The translations under genes were made by a program, and so were the position numbers. A stretch of 64,000 bases of DNA, taken from Massilia atriviolacea. Its GTDB lineage: Bacteria; Pseudomonadota; Gammaproteobacteria; Burkholderiales; Burkholderiaceae_D. Shown piece after piece: positions 25,086-35,041 of the stretch. The stretch covers positions 62,001-126,000 of the forward strand of contig NZ_RXLQ01000018.1 of assembly GCF_003953935.1 (NCBI RefSeq), given 5' to 3'. How positions within the stretch are numbered: the first letter of the stretch is position 1; each line of letters starts with the position of its first letter. A model generated the notes under the pieces. It searched no databases, was not told the origin of the DNA, and saw only the letters and a program-made list of their open reading frames with translations.

Positions 25086-27713
25086 ATGACATTATTGAAA
25101 GCCCGGCGCCTGGCCGCCACCATCGCGCTGGCCTGTACCGCCTTCGCCGCCAACGCCGAAGCCCCGTACGCCTTCGCCACCACGCCGGGCAAGCTGCCCA
25201 AGGATATCGTGCCGGTGCAATACGCCGCCCACCTGATCCCCGACCTGGCCGCCAACACCTTCCTCGGCTCCCAGACCGTCGAAATCGAAGTACTCAAGTC
25301 CACCTCGCGCATCATGCTCAACGCCGTCGATATCGAGATCGACGCGGCCAGCCTGTCGGGCAAGAACATCGGCGCCATGAAACTGACGCCTGTCCTCGAC
25401 AAGGAACAGGAGACCCTCAGCTTCGCGCTCGAGCAGCCGCTCGCGCCGGGACGCTACAACCTCGCGCTCAAGTTCCATGGCCTGATCAACCGCGAAGCGC
25501 GCGGCATGTTCCACATGAAGTACAAGGCCGGAACCGCCGCCCGCACCATGATCGCCACCAATATGGAGCCGACCGATACGCGGCGCCTGCTGCCGACCTG
25601 GGACGAACCGGCCTTCCGCGCCGCCTTCAAGCTCACCGTCGACCTGCCGGCCAGCTTCAAGGCCTACTCCAACACCCCCCTGGAACGCCAGGAAAAGCTC
25701 GACGGCGGCCTGCAGCGCTTCCACTTCGGCGTCACGCCCAAGATGCCGAGCTACCTGCTGGTGCTGGTCGCCGGCGAACTGGAACGGGTCAGCGCCAAAC
25801 ACGATGGCGTGGACATCGGCATCGTCACCACCGAAGGCAAGCTGCCCTCGGCCGCCTACGCGCTGGGCGCCACCAAGGACCTGCTGCGCTACTACAACAA
25901 CTACTTCGGCCAGCCCTACCCGCTGCCGAAACTCGACCAGATCGCCATCCCCGGCGGCTTTAACGGCGCCATGGAAAACTGGGGCGGCATCGTCTACAAC
26001 GAATCGACCCTGCTGGTCGACCCCAGGAAGAGCCCCGACAACGTGCGCCAGAATTCCTTCGGCATCAACGCCCATGAAGTCGCGCACCAGTGGTTCGGCA
26101 ACCTGGTCACCATGGGCTGGTGGGACAACCTGTGGCTCAACGAAGGCTTTGCTTCCTGGATGGCGACCAAGGCCACCGAGCATTTCCATCCCGAGTGGCG
26201 TGTCCAGCTGGGCGCGATGGCCGACCGCGAAAGCGTCATGAACCTGGACGCGCGCAAGACCACGCACCCGATCCAGACCCCGGTGCTGACCGAGGCGCAG
26301 GCCGCCGACGCCTTCGATGCGATCACCTACGGCAAAGGACAGGCCTTCCTGCGCATGCTGGAGGCCTACCTCGGCGAAGAGCCCTTCCGCAAGGGCATCC
26401 GCGCCTACATGGCCAAGCACCAGTACGGCAACACCACCACCGCCGACCTCTGGGCCGCGCTCGAAAAGGCCTCCGGCAAGCCGGTCGAAAAACTGGCGTC
26501 CGACTGGACCACCCAGCCCGGCTTTCCGCTGCTGAAGGTCGAACAACGCTGCATCGACGGCAAGCGCCAGGTCACGCTCTCGCAGGAACAGTTCCGCCTG
26601 GACGAACCGGCCGCCGAAAAACGCCTGTGGAACGTGCCGGTGCAGGTCGGCACCGTGGGCGGCAAGGCCAGCTACACCCTGTTCTCGAGCGCCAGCACGT
26701 CCGTCACCCAACCGTCCTGCGACGGTGCGCTGGTGATCGACCCGGCCAGCGTCGGCTACTTCCGCGTGCAGTACGACCGGGCCGGCTTCGACGCCCTGGC
26801 CGGCCAGGCCGCCAGGCTGCCCGACACCACCCGCCTCAGGCTGCTGGGCGACACCTGGAGCCTGGTGCAGGCCGACCGCGTGCAGCTGGACAGCTATGTG
26901 AAGCTGCTCTCGTCCTACGCCGACGAACCGCGGCTGGCCGTATGGAGCGCCATGCTCGATCACCTGAACACGCTCGACACCCTGGCCGAAGGCGAACCGG
27001 AGCGCGCGCAGGTGCGGCGCTTCATGACCGGCCTGGCCGCGCCCAAATTCGCGCGCCTCGGATGGGACGACAAAGCCGGCGAATCGACCGAAGAGCGCCA
27101 GCTGCGCGCCCTGCTGGCTAACGCGCTGGCCAAGATCGGCGACCCCGCCGTGCTCGCCGAAGGGCGCGCCCGCTTCGAGCGCTTCCTGAAGGACCCGGCC
27201 AGCGTGTCGCCGTCGATGATCGAGTTCGTCATGCGCGTGGCCGGCCGCTACGGCGACGCCGCCACCTACGACGCCCTGGCCAGCCGCGTGGCGCAGGCCC
27301 AGACCGACGAAGAACGCAACCGCTACGCGCGCGCCATGGCGCTCGCACGCGACCCGGCGCTGGCCCAGCGCACCCTGAAGATGGCGCTCTCGCCCGACCT
27401 GTCGGCCCAGCTGACCTCCACCCTGGTGCCGGCCGTGGCGCGCAACGAACACGTCGAGCTGGCGTGGAACTTCGCTACCGCCAACCGCGCCGCCTTGATG
27501 AAGGACCAGGAATCGGTTGGCCAGAACCGCTTTTTCCCGAGCGTGGTATCGTCTTCCTCCAAACCGGCCCATGCGGACATGATGGAAGCCTATGTGAAGC
27601 AGAACTTCGGACCCGACGCCCAGGTCGAAGCGCAACGCGTGGCCAATGCCATCCGCACCCGCGCCGCCCAGAAAACCCGTCTGCTGCCGCAAGTGCGCGC
27701 GGCACTCAACTAG
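25086..27713 (+). CDS. Exported M1-family aminopeptidase
   Basis: 875 residues. Signal peptide (LAATIALACTAFAANA, cleavage near AEAP). The exopeptidase motif GAMEN is at about 294-298 and the zinc site HEVAHQWFGN (330-339) with the downstream Glu in NLWLNEGFA. The C-terminal ERAP1-like helical domain is present. It removes N-terminal residues from peptides, here probably in the periplasm. The M13 peptidase gene follows in the same direction after 34 bases, suggesting a peptide-scavenging unit. Confidence 0.93.
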   Translation: MTLLKARRLAATIALACTAFAANAEAPYAFATTPGKLPKDIVPVQYAAHLIPDLAANTFLGSQTVEIEVLKSTSRIMLNAVDIEIDAASLSGKNIGAMKLTPVLDKEQETLSFALEQPLAPGRYNLALKFHGLINREARGMFHMKYKAGTAARTMIATNMEPTDTRRLLPTWDEPAFRAAFKLTVDLPASFKAYSNTPLERQEKLDGGLQRFHFGVTPKMPSYLLVLVAGELERVSAKHDGVDIGIVTTEGKLPSAAYALGATKDLLRYYNNYFGQPYPLPKLDQIAIPGGFNGAMENWGGIVYNESTLLVDPRKSPDNVRQNSFGINAHEVAHQWFGNLVTMGWWDNLWLNEGFASWMATKATEHFHPEWRVQLGAMADRESVMNLDARKTTHPIQTPVLTEAQAADAFDAITYGKGQAFLRMLEAYLGEEPFRKGIRAYMAKHQYGNTTTADLWAALEKASGKPVEKLASDWTTQPGFPLLKVEQRCIDGKRQVTLSQEQFRLDEPAAEKRLWNVPVQVGTVGGKASYTLFSSASTSVTQPSCDGALVIDPASVGYFRVQYDRAGFDALAGQAARLPDTTRLRLLGDTWSLVQADRVQLDSYVKLLSSYADEPRLAVWSAMLDHLNTLDTLAEGEPERAQVRRFMTGLAAPKFARLGWDDKAGESTEERQLRALLANALAKIGDPAVLAEGRARFERFLKDPASVSPSMIEFVMRVAGRYGDAATYDALASRVAQAQTDEERNRYARAMALARDPALAQRTLKMALSPDLSAQLTSTLVPAVARNEHVELAWNFATANRAALMKDQESVGQNRFFPSVVSSSSKPAHADMMEAYVKQNFGPDAQVEAQRVANAIRTRAAQKTRLLPQVRAALN

Positions 27714-27747
27714 AACGCAGCAACAGAGAACACGCAAGGAAGCCCAC

Positions 27748-29814
27748 ATGAAAACACGCTGGACCCCGATCAAGACCGCACTGACCGTCGCCCTGTGCGG
27801 CGCCACGCTCGCCCTCGCGCCGGCGCACGCCGCAGGCCAGGATGGCGCCCCGGGCGCCAAAGCCGCCAGCGCCGCCAGCGCCGCCAGCGCCCCGGCACTG
27901 CCGGGCGACGACTTCTTCGCCTACGCCAACGGCGACTGGCTCGCCAACACCGAGATCCCGTCCGACCGCAGCAGCTGGGGCGCTTTTGCCGCCATGGCCG
28001 AAACCAGCAACGCGCGCATCGTCAAACTGATCGACGAAGTCGTGGCCGACAAGAAGGCCAAGGGCGACGCGCGCAAGGTCGCCGACTTCTACCAGGCCTT
28101 CATGGACGAAGCGGGCATCGAAGCGAAAGGCACGGCGCCCCTCAAGCCGCTGCTGGCCAAGATCGACGCCATCAAGGACAAGGCATCGCTGACGCGCGCG
28201 CTCGGTCAAGCCTTGCGGGCCGACGTCGACCCGCTCAACGCCACCGACTTCTTCACCGAAAACCTGTTCGGCCTGTGGATCGCCCAGGGCCTGAACGAGC
28301 CGGCCCGCAACACGCCCTACCTGCTGCAGGGCGGCCTGGGCATGCCCGACCGCGCCTACTACCTGACCGACAGCCCGCGCATGGCCGAGCTGCGCAGCAA
28401 ATACAGGCAGCACATCGGCGCCATGCTCAAGCTGGCCGGCTACGCCGATGCCGAAGCGCGCGCCGCCCGGGTGTTCGACCTCGAAATGAAGATCGCCCAG
28501 TCGCACGCCAGCCGCGAAGACTCGGCCGACGTCCTCAAGGCCAACAACAACTGGACCGTCAAGGACTTTGCCGCCAACGCGCCCGGCATGGACTGGAGCG
28601 CCTTCTTCAGGAGCGCCGGCCTGTCCGGCGCGCAGAAGTTCATCGTCTGGCACCCGAGCGCCGTGAAAGGCGCCGCCGCGCTGGTCGACAGCACCGACGT
28701 GGCGACCTGGAAGGACTTCCTCGCCTTCCACCAGGTGAACCACCTCGCCCCGACGCTGCCGAAAGCCTTCGCCGACCAGCACTTCGAATTTGCCGGCAAG
28801 GCGTTGAGCGGCACGCCGCAGCAATCGCCGCGCTGGAAGCGCGCGCTGGCCGCCACCAACGAGGTGCTCGACGAACCGGTCGGCCGCCTGTACGTCGAAC
28901 GCCACTTCCCGGCCGAGAACAAGGCGCGCGTGCAGAAAATGGTCGGCAATATCATCGCCGCTTTCAGCAAGCGCATCGACCAGCTGGACTGGATGGCCCC
29001 GGCCACCCGCGCCCAGGCGCAGGAAAAGCTCAAGACCATGCACGTCGGCGTGGCCTACCCGGACCGCTGGCGCTCCTACGCCGGGCTGAAGATCGTGCCG
29101 GGCGATGCCTTGGGCAACGCCGTGCGCGCCGAACAGTTCCACTACGCGCAGGAAGTCGCGCGCCTCGGGCAAAAGGTCGACCGCACCGCCTGGGCCATGC
29201 CGCCGCAGCTGGTCAACGCGGTCAACCTGCCGCTGCAAAACGCCATGAACTTCCCGGCCGCGATCTTGCAGCCGCCGTTCTTCGACCCCAAGGCGTCCGA
29301 CGCCGCCAATTATGGCGCCATCGGCTCCATCATCGGCCACGAGATCAGCCACAGCTTCGACGACCAGGGCGCGCAGTTCGACGCCCAGGGCCGCCTGCGC
29401 GACTGGTGGACCAAGGAAGACATGGCCCACTTCAAGGGCGCCGCCGACAAGCTGGTGGCGCAGTTCAACGCCTACAAACCGTTCCCCGACCTGGCGGTGA
29501 ACGGCCAGCTGACCCTGAGCGAAAACCTGGCCGACCTGGCCGGCGTGGCGGCCGCCTACGACGCCTACAAAGCCTCGCTGGGCCGGAATGCGCCGGCCGA
29601 CGCCGACAAGCAGTTCTTCCTCGGCTACGCGCATGCGTGGCAGACCAAGGTGCGCGAAGCGGCCGCGCGCCAGCGCGTGCTGACCGACGGCCACGCGCCG
29701 GCCGAATACCGCACCGCCATCGTGCGCAACCTGGAGCCGTGGTACAAGGCTTTCGACGTCAGGCCCGGCCAGGCCCTGTACCTGGCGCCGGCCGACCGCG
29801 TGAAAGTCTGGTAG
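27748..29814 (+). CDS. Exported M13-family (PepO/neprilysin) metalloendopeptidase
   Basis: 688 residues. Signal peptide (IKTALTVALCGATLALAPAH), then M13 N-terminal domain (DDFFAYANGDWLANTEIP), NAMNFPAAILQPPFFD, the zinc motif IIGHEISHSFDDQGAQFD (His at about 531) and NLADLAGVAAAYDAY that supplies the third ligand. M13 enzymes cleave small peptides. AAGGA precedes the ATG. The 5' neighbour is the M1 aminopeptidase; together they could degrade peptides in the periplasm. Confidence 0.94.
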   Translation: MKTRWTPIKTALTVALCGATLALAPAHAAGQDGAPGAKAASAASAASAPALPGDDFFAYANGDWLANTEIPSDRSSWGAFAAMAETSNARIVKLIDEVVADKKAKGDARKVADFYQAFMDEAGIEAKGTAPLKPLLAKIDAIKDKASLTRALGQALRADVDPLNATDFFTENLFGLWIAQGLNEPARNTPYLLQGGLGMPDRAYYLTDSPRMAELRSKYRQHIGAMLKLAGYADAEARAARVFDLEMKIAQSHASREDSADVLKANNNWTVKDFAANAPGMDWSAFFRSAGLSGAQKFIVWHPSAVKGAAALVDSTDVATWKDFLAFHQVNHLAPTLPKAFADQHFEFAGKALSGTPQQSPRWKRALAATNEVLDEPVGRLYVERHFPAENKARVQKMVGNIIAAFSKRIDQLDWMAPATRAQAQEKLKTMHVGVAYPDRWRSYAGLKIVPGDALGNAVRAEQFHYAQEVARLGQKVDRTAWAMPPQLVNAVNLPLQNAMNFPAAILQPPFFDPKASDAANYGAIGSIIGHEISHSFDDQGAQFDAQGRLRDWWTKEDMAHFKGAADKLVAQFNAYKPFPDLAVNGQLTLSENLADLAGVAAAYDAYKASLGRNAPADADKQFFLGYAHAWQTKVREAAARQRVLTDGHAPAEYRTAIVRNLEPWYKAFDVRPGQALYLAPADRVKVW

Positions 29815-29827
29815 GGAAGGGCGCGCC

Positions 29828-30451
29828 ATGAGCGAGGACATCGACGCCATCACGCGCCGCACGCTGGCGCATTACGACAGCACCGCGCAGCAGTTCTTCC
29901 GCGGTACGGTGGACCACGACGTCAGCCAGAACATCGCGGCGCTGCTGGACGCCATCGAGGGCGAGGCGCCGTACACCCTGCTCGACCTGGGCTGCGGCCC
30001 GGGGCGCGACCTGAAGACCTTCAGCGCCCTTGGCCACCGCGCCATCGGCCTCGATGGCGCGGGCGAATTCGCGGCCATGGCGCGCGCCTACAGCGGCTGC
30101 GAAGTGTGGCTGCAGGACTTCGTGCACCTCGACCTGCCGGCAGGGATGTTCGACGGCGTGTATGCCAACGCGGTGCTGTTCCACGTGCCCAGCCGCGCGC
30201 TGCCGAAGGTGCTGGAGGATCTGTACGCGGCGCTGAAACCGGGCGGCGTGCTGTTCAGCTCCAATCCGCGCGGCAACAACCAGGAAGGCTGGAACGGGCC
30301 GCGCTACGGCAGCTACTACGACCTGGAGACCTGGCAGGAGTACATGACCGCAGCCAAGTTTTCTCCCCTGCATCATTACTACCGTCCGGACGGCTTGCCG
30401 CGCGAACAGCAGCCATGGCTGGCGAGTGTGTGGCGCAAGCCTTTAGGTTAA
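29828..30451 (+). CDS. Class I SAM-dependent methyltransferase
   Basis: 207 residues with motif I LLDLGCGPGRDLKTF (about 55-69), acidic loop GLDGAGEF, and motif IV-like DGVYANAVLFHVP. Fold and motifs give SAM-dependent methyl transfer; the acceptor is unknown. It starts 13 bases after the M13 gene and may be co-transcribed. Confidence 0.85.
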   Translation: MSEDIDAITRRTLAHYDSTAQQFFRGTVDHDVSQNIAALLDAIEGEAPYTLLDLGCGPGRDLKTFSALGHRAIGLDGAGEFAAMARAYSGCEVWLQDFVHLDLPAGMFDGVYANAVLFHVPSRALPKVLEDLYAALKPGGVLFSSNPRGNNQEGWNGPRYGSYYDLETWQEYMTAAKFSPLHHYYRPDGLPREQQPWLASVWRKPLG

Positions 30452-30547
30452 GTAGCGAACGGAACAGCCGAACGGAAAGGCGTAATCTGGGTCCGTCGCA
30501 CAGTCCAGTGCGCTCCGCAGTTTAACTCACCAGATGAGGTACTTAAG

Positions 30548-30730
30548 ATGAACAAGGACCAAGTTAAAGGTAAAGCGAAAGACATCGGCGGCAAGATCCA
30601 GGAAGAAGTCGGCAAGGTCGTTGGCAGCAGCGAACAGCAGGCCAAAGGGCTGTCGAAGCAAGTCGAAGGCAAAGCCCAGGAAAAATTCGGCGACGCCAAG
30701 GAAATCATCAAGGACCAGGGCAACCGCTGA
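30548..30730 (+). CDS. CsbD-family stress protein, copy 1
   Basis: 60 residues: MNKDQVKGKAKDIGGKIQEE, VGKVVGSSEQQAKGLSKQVE, then a Lys/Glu tail. This is the CsbD pattern of small, hydrophilic, helical general-stress proteins of unknown biochemistry. GAGG lies before the ATG. A second copy lies 370 bases downstream, and REP-like palindromes sit between them. Confidence 0.9.
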   Translation: MNKDQVKGKAKDIGGKIQEEVGKVVGSSEQQAKGLSKQVEGKAQEKFGDAKEIIKDQGNR

Positions 30731-30752
30731 TCCAGCGCTGATTCCCCCTACA

Positions 30753-30806
30753 ACCGGGGTCAGAGCTTTAATTAGAAATCTTTCTAATTAAAGCTCTGAC
30801 CCCGGT
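30753..30806. repeat. Perfect 26-bp inverted repeat, REP-like
   Basis: Arms 30753-30778 and 30781-30806 are perfectly complementary, start with ACCGGGGTCAGAGCTTTAAT and have only TC between them. A single arm recurs at 30950-30975. The GGGGTCAG...CTGACCCC ends are those of dispersed intergenic palindromes mobilised by REP-associated tyrosine transposases in related genomes (inference). The hairpin could also act as a transcriptional or RNA-stability element. Confidence 0.85.
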
Positions 30807-30949
30807 GTCGTTTACCCGTCCAGTTTGCTTGAGCCCTTGCTTCGATCGGACAAAACGCGGTTAGCCGTCTACTGATGCCGCAATCTTCATTTTTGGAAAT
30901 AGATATCCGCTGTGTTGCTAAGGGGGAGGCGGCGCTTTGACGGGAAATC

Positions 30950-30975
30950 TTTCTAATTAAAGCTCTGACCCCGGT
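30950..30975. repeat. Second, single-arm copy of the REP-like element
   Basis: TTTCTAATTAAAGCTCTGAC and the following CCCGGT are identical to the right arm of the first element, in the same orientation, 143 bases downstream of it. The 30807-30949 spacer holds no convincing gene. Confidence 0.85.
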
Positions 30976-31101
30976 TGAGGGAAGGTGGTTGAAGGTTAAT
31001 TTTTTCTTATGTGCGGGAGCGAACTGAGCAGTTTCGAGCTCGGCAGTATGATGGCTTCACTACATCGCCACCCCGGCCATGTGCACTTAAGGAGCCTTAC
31101 C

Positions 31102-31281
31102 ATGAACAAAGATCAAGTCAACGGCAAACTGCAAGACATCGGCGGCAAAATCCAGGAAGAAGCTGGCAAACTGGTCGGTAGCACCGAGCAGCAGGCAAAG
31201 GGCCTGCAAAACCAGGTCGAAGGCAAGACCCAGGAAAAAATCGGCGACCTCAAGGAAGCCGTCAAGGATGCGACCAACTGA
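31102..31281 (+). CDS. CsbD-family stress protein, copy 2
   Basis: 59 residues, MNKDQVNGKLQDIGGKIQEE and AGKLVGSTEQQAKGLQNQVE, about 75 percent identical by eye to copy 1. AAGGAG lies 10 bases before the ATG, and the leader differs from copy 1. A terminator follows. Tandem duplication with divergence is the simplest explanation. Confidence 0.9.
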   Translation: MNKDQVNGKLQDIGGKIQEEAGKLVGSTEQQAKGLQNQVEGKTQEKIGDLKEAVKDATN

Positions 31282-31296
31282 TTGGTCCGCACTCAT

Positions 31297-31327
31297 GAAA
31301 AAAGCCGCGACGCTCGCGGCTTTTTTT
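31297..31327. terminator. Bidirectional terminator
   Basis: AAAAAAGCCGCGA-CGC-TCGCGGCTTTTTTT between the convergent CsbD and S9 peptidase genes. Confidence 0.9.
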
Positions 31328-31346
31328 ACGTCCGGCCTGGGCGCCC

Positions 31347-33563
31347 TTACTTCGGCGCGTCTGCCAGGTTCTTCTTGAAGAACGCTTCGATGGTGCCGTA
31401 CACGTGGCGCTGTCCCGGCCGCGATGAAATCCCGTGCTTGGCGCCCGGGTAGGTCATCAGGTCGAAACGCACGTTGCGGTTGACCAGGACATCGATCAGG
31501 CGCGTCGTATTCGTAAACAGCACGTTATCGTCGGCCATGCCGTGCACCAGCAGCAGCGGCGAGGTCAAGCCGTCCAGGTGCGCGAACACGCCGCTGCTCT
31601 TGTACGCGTCCGGCTGCCCTTTCGGCGTGCCGCCCACATAGCGCTCGGTGTAGTGGGTGTCGTACAGCGCCCAGTCGGTGACCGGCGCGACCGAAACGCC
31701 CATGGCGATCTTGTCGGACGCCGCCGCCAGCAAACGCAGGGTCATGAAGCCGCCATAGCTCCAGCCGAATACGCCGATCCGCCTGGAGTCCACGAACCCC
31801 TGCTTGCCCAGCCAGTCGATGCCGGCCAGCTGGTCTTCGACTTCGTGCTTGCCCAGGCCATTGTAGATCGCGTCGGTGAAGGCGCGCTCGCGCCGCCAGG
31901 AGCCGCGGTTATCGAGGCGGAACACCACGAAGCCTTGCTGCGCCATGTACTGGTCGAAGTAGTTGCCCCATTTGCGCGAGACGTGCTGCGCGTGCGGCCC
32001 GCCATAGGTCGACAGGTACACCGGATACTTCTTGGCGGCGCTGAAGTCCGACGGCTTGATCATCGAGTAGTACAGGGTCTGGCCGTCGTTGGCCTTGATG
32101 GTGCCGTATTCGGTGGCCAGGTGATCCGACTTGTATTTGGCGTACGGGTGATCGGCATTGAGCTCGTTCTTCTCCAGCCAGCCGACCATCGAGCCGTCCG
32201 GACGGCGGATCGAAATCTGCGGCGGCGTGGCCGGGTCGGAGAAGGTGTCGACAAAGACTTCGCCGTTGCGCGAGAACGCCGCTTCGTGCCAGCCGTCGCC
32301 CTTGGTGATGCGCACCGGCTTGTTGGCGCCGCTGCCGTCCAGCGCCAGCGCGTAGGTCTGCTTGTCGATCACCGCGTCGCGGTTCGAGGCCACGTACACG
32401 CGGCCGGTTTTTTCGTCCACGGCCAGCACATTGTCGATGCCCCATTCGCCGCTCGACACAGGGTGCAGCAGCTTGCCATCGAGGTCGTACAGGTACAGGT
32501 GATTGCGCCCGCTGCGCTCGGACGACCACAGGAAGGCATTGCGCTTGCTAAGGAAGCGCAGGTCGTCGTGGATGCTGACCCAGGTCTTCGAGGTTTCGGT
32601 GAGCAGGGTGCGCTGCGCCAGCGTGGCGGCATCGACCGAGATCAGGTCGAGGCGCTTCTGGTCGCGCGACTGCAGCTGGTACAGCAGCTGCTTGCTGTTG
32701 GCGCTCCAGTCGGCGCGCACCAGGTAGATATCCCGGTTCGGGCCCAGGTCGACCTTGCGCTGCGCGCCGGTAGTGGGCGAGACGATCATCAGGTCGACCA
32801 GCACGTTGGCGTCGCCGGCGGCCGGATAGCGCTGTTCGACGACGTCGGTGCGGTCGGCAAAGATCTCGAAGCGGCGCACCACCGGCACCGGCGCTTCGTC
32901 GTAGCGCTTGTAGGCGATGGCCGAATCGTCCGGCGCCCAGTAGTAACCGGTGCGCTGGCCCATTTCTTCCTGCGCCACGAATTCGGCTTCGCCGTTGAAG
33001 ATGGTGCCTGCGCCGTCGCTGGTGAGCTGCTTCTCGGCGCCCGAGACCAGGTCGATCACGTACAGGTTCTGCTTGCGCACGAAGGAGACGTAGCGGCCCT
33101 TCGGCGAAATCTTCGGATCGGCCACATTGCCGGTGGCGACCTTGCGCGCGGCCTGCGGCTTGGCCGCGTCGACCAGGTACAGGTCACCGGCGATCGGCAC
33201 CAGCAGCTGCTTGCCGTCCGGCGACCAGCTGTAATTGAGGATGCCGGTCAGGCTGGCGGTGCGCGCGCGTTCGCGCCGTGCCTGCTCTTCGGGCGACAGG
33301 CTCTCGTTCGGGACCAGCAGTTTGGAGTCGACCAGGCGCTTCGAGGTCTTGTCCTTCATGTTGAATTCCCAGAGGTCGAGCTGGAACTGGTTGTCCTGGC
33401 GACCGCGCAGGTAGGTGACGCGCGCGCCGTCCGGGGATACGCGCAGGTTGCGCACGCCCGGTCCCGCCAGCGCCGGGTCGGCGTGGATGCGGTCCAGTGT
33501 CAGGCGCTCGGCGGATGCGGGAACGCTGGACAATGCGGCTAGAAAGCAGAGAAGAAATCGCAT
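31347..33563 (-). CDS. Exported S9-family (dipeptidyl peptidase IV-like) serine peptidase
   Basis: 738 residues. Signal peptide MRFLLCFLAALSSVPASA. An eight-bladed propeller with DPPIV-type features (GEAEFVAQEEMGQRTGYYWAPD, which holds the paired Glu that bind the substrate N-terminus) is followed by an alpha/beta hydrolase with GWSYGGFM (Ser near residue 603), HGMADDNV (Asp) and AKHGIS (His). It removes N-terminal X-Pro type dipeptides. Single gene, upstream of and co-directional with the MATE gene region but separated by 92 bases. Confidence 0.93.
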   Translation of the reverse strand: MRFLLCFLAALSSVPASAERLTLDRIHADPALAGPGVRNLRVSPDGARVTYLRGRQDNQFQLDLWEFNMKDKTSKRLVDSKLLVPNESLSPEEQARRERARTASLTGILNYSWSPDGKQLLVPIAGDLYLVDAAKPQAARKVATGNVADPKISPKGRYVSFVRKQNLYVIDLVSGAEKQLTSDGAGTIFNGEAEFVAQEEMGQRTGYYWAPDDSAIAYKRYDEAPVPVVRRFEIFADRTDVVEQRYPAAGDANVLVDLMIVSPTTGAQRKVDLGPNRDIYLVRADWSANSKQLLYQLQSRDQKRLDLISVDAATLAQRTLLTETSKTWVSIHDDLRFLSKRNAFLWSSERSGRNHLYLYDLDGKLLHPVSSGEWGIDNVLAVDEKTGRVYVASNRDAVIDKQTYALALDGSGANKPVRITKGDGWHEAAFSRNGEVFVDTFSDPATPPQISIRRPDGSMVGWLEKNELNADHPYAKYKSDHLATEYGTIKANDGQTLYYSMIKPSDFSAAKKYPVYLSTYGGPHAQHVSRKWGNYFDQYMAQQGFVVFRLDNRGSWRRERAFTDAIYNGLGKHEVEDQLAGIDWLGKQGFVDSRRIGVFGWSYGGFMTLRLLAAASDKIAMGVSVAPVTDWALYDTHYTERYVGGTPKGQPDAYKSSGVFAHLDGLTSPLLLVHGMADDNVLFTNTTRLIDVLVNRNVRFDLMTYPGAKHGISSRPGQRHVYGTIEAFFKKNLADAPK

Positions 33564-33655
33564 GGATGTCTCGGTGAGGTGGATGTGGAGAACTCAGGAC
33601 GATACCAGAGTTCCGCACCGGTGGGCACCCCCGGGCCCGCGTCCTTCCCGCCGGT

Positions 33656-35041
33656 TCAGGCCTGCGCGCGGGTGCGCGACAGGTGATGTAAAGACCACGT
33701 GAGCAGCACCGCGGCCACGGTCAGGCCCAGCACAAGGCCGATCCAGAAGCCGGCAGCGGCCATCGGCACGGCCGGCGTCCAGGGGAACCACGATGGCGCC
33801 AGACCCAGTACGTACCCGACCGGCATGGCGAAGCCCCAGAAGGCCAGCAGCTGGATCTGCATCGGCTGGCGCGTGACCTTGTAGCCTCGGATCGCGCTCG
33901 AGGTGGCGACCTGGGTGGCGTCCGACAGCTGGAACAGCGCCGCGAACAGCAGCAGGTGCGCGCACAGTTCCTGCACCGCCGGGTCGGACGTGTAGGCGCG
34001 CGCGATCTCCCAGCGGAACACGGCGATCAGCGCCGCCGAAATCAGCGCAAACGCGAGCGACATCGCCACCCCGACCCAGGCCACGAAGCGCGCCCGCACC
34101 GCGTCGCCTTCGCCCAGCGCGTGGCCCACGCGGGTAATCAGGCCGATGCCGAAACTGAGCGGCACCATGAACACCAGCGACGAAAAATTCAGGGCGATCT
34201 GGCTGGCCGACACCTGCACCACGCCGAAACGCGCGATCATCAGGCTGACCGCGCCGAAGGCGCTCACCTCGGCCAGGTAGGTCACGCCGATCGGCAGGCC
34301 AAGGCGCAGCATGCTGCCGATTTCCGGCCAGTGCGGGCCTTCCCACTGGCCGAACGGGTAGGTCTGGCGGTAGGCCGGGGAGATGCGGATCCAGGCCAGC
34401 ATGGCGCCCAGCATGAGCCACATGCACAAGCCGGTGGCGACCGCGCAGCCGACCCCGCCCAGCTTGGGCATGCCCCAGTTCCCGAACACCAGCAGCCAGT
34501 TGACGAACACGTTGAACAGCAGCCCGAGGACGGCGATCACCATCACGGGCTTGGTCTGGTTGATGCTGGTGGTGTAGCCGTACAGGGCGCGGTAGCAGGC
34601 GAAGGCCGGCATGCCGATGCTGATCGCATGCACGAACATGGCGGCGTTGGCGGCAACGTCGGGTGTCAGTCCGATATGGTCGAACACCAGCGTCGACAGA
34701 TTCGCCACCAGGCAGGCCACCAGGCCCACGCCCACGCCTTTCCAGAGCGACTGGCGCACCATGTGCGGAATGCGGCCGTACTGCGCGGCGCCGATGTCGT
34801 GCGCGACCACGCTGTTAATCGCCATCATGGTGCCCATCACGGTCACCAGGATGATCGACCAGACCGAGGCCCCGAGCGAGACGGCCGCCAGTTCGCTGGC
34901 GCTGACGTGGCCCGTCATCGCCACGTCGGCCACGCCCATGCCCACGGTGGCCAGCTGCCCGACCAGCATGGGCCAGGACAGGCGCCACAGGGCGGCAACT
35001 TCGGTACGGACGGGGGTGGGCTTGGAGAGAATGGCGGACAT
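33656..35041 (-). CDS. MATE-family multidrug efflux transporter (NorM-like)
   Basis: 461 residues with twelve membrane segments in two homologous halves, starting LWRLSWPMLVGQLATVGMGV and AGVADVAMTGHVSASELAAV-like, which is the NorM pattern. Such pumps export cationic drugs and dyes with Na+ or H+. Substrate unknown. The last membrane helix is followed by a short basic tail. Confidence 0.9.
   Translation of the reverse strand: MSAILSKPTPVRTEVAALWRLSWPMLVGQLATVGMGVADVAMTGHVSASELAAVSLGASVWSIILVTVMGTMMAINSVVAHDIGAAQYGRIPHMVRQSLWKGVGVGLVACLVANLSTLVFDHIGLTPDVAANAAMFVHAISIGMPAFACYRALYGYTTSINQTKPVMVIAVLGLLFNVFVNWLLVFGNWGMPKLGGVGCAVATGLCMWLMLGAMLAWIRISPAYRQTYPFGQWEGPHWPEIGSMLRLGLPIGVTYLAEVSAFGAVSLMIARFGVVQVSASQIALNFSSLVFMVPLSFGIGLITRVGHALGEGDAVRARFVAWVGVAMSLAFALISAALIAVFRWEIARAYTSDPAVQELCAHLLLFAALFQLSDATQVATSSAIRGYKVTRQPMQIQLLAFWGFAMPVGYVLGLAPSWFPWTPAVPMAAAGFWIGLVLGLTVAAVLLTWSLHHLSRTRAQA

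Noticed and set aside
25092-27860. 922-codon open frame on the minus strand
   Set aside because: Antisense shadow of the M1 aminopeptidase, which has GAMEN and HExxH motifs. No domain pattern of its own.
27706-33542. Long antisense frames opposite the M13 and S9 peptidases
   Set aside because: Both peptidases have complete active sites; the opposite frames have no recognisable domain.
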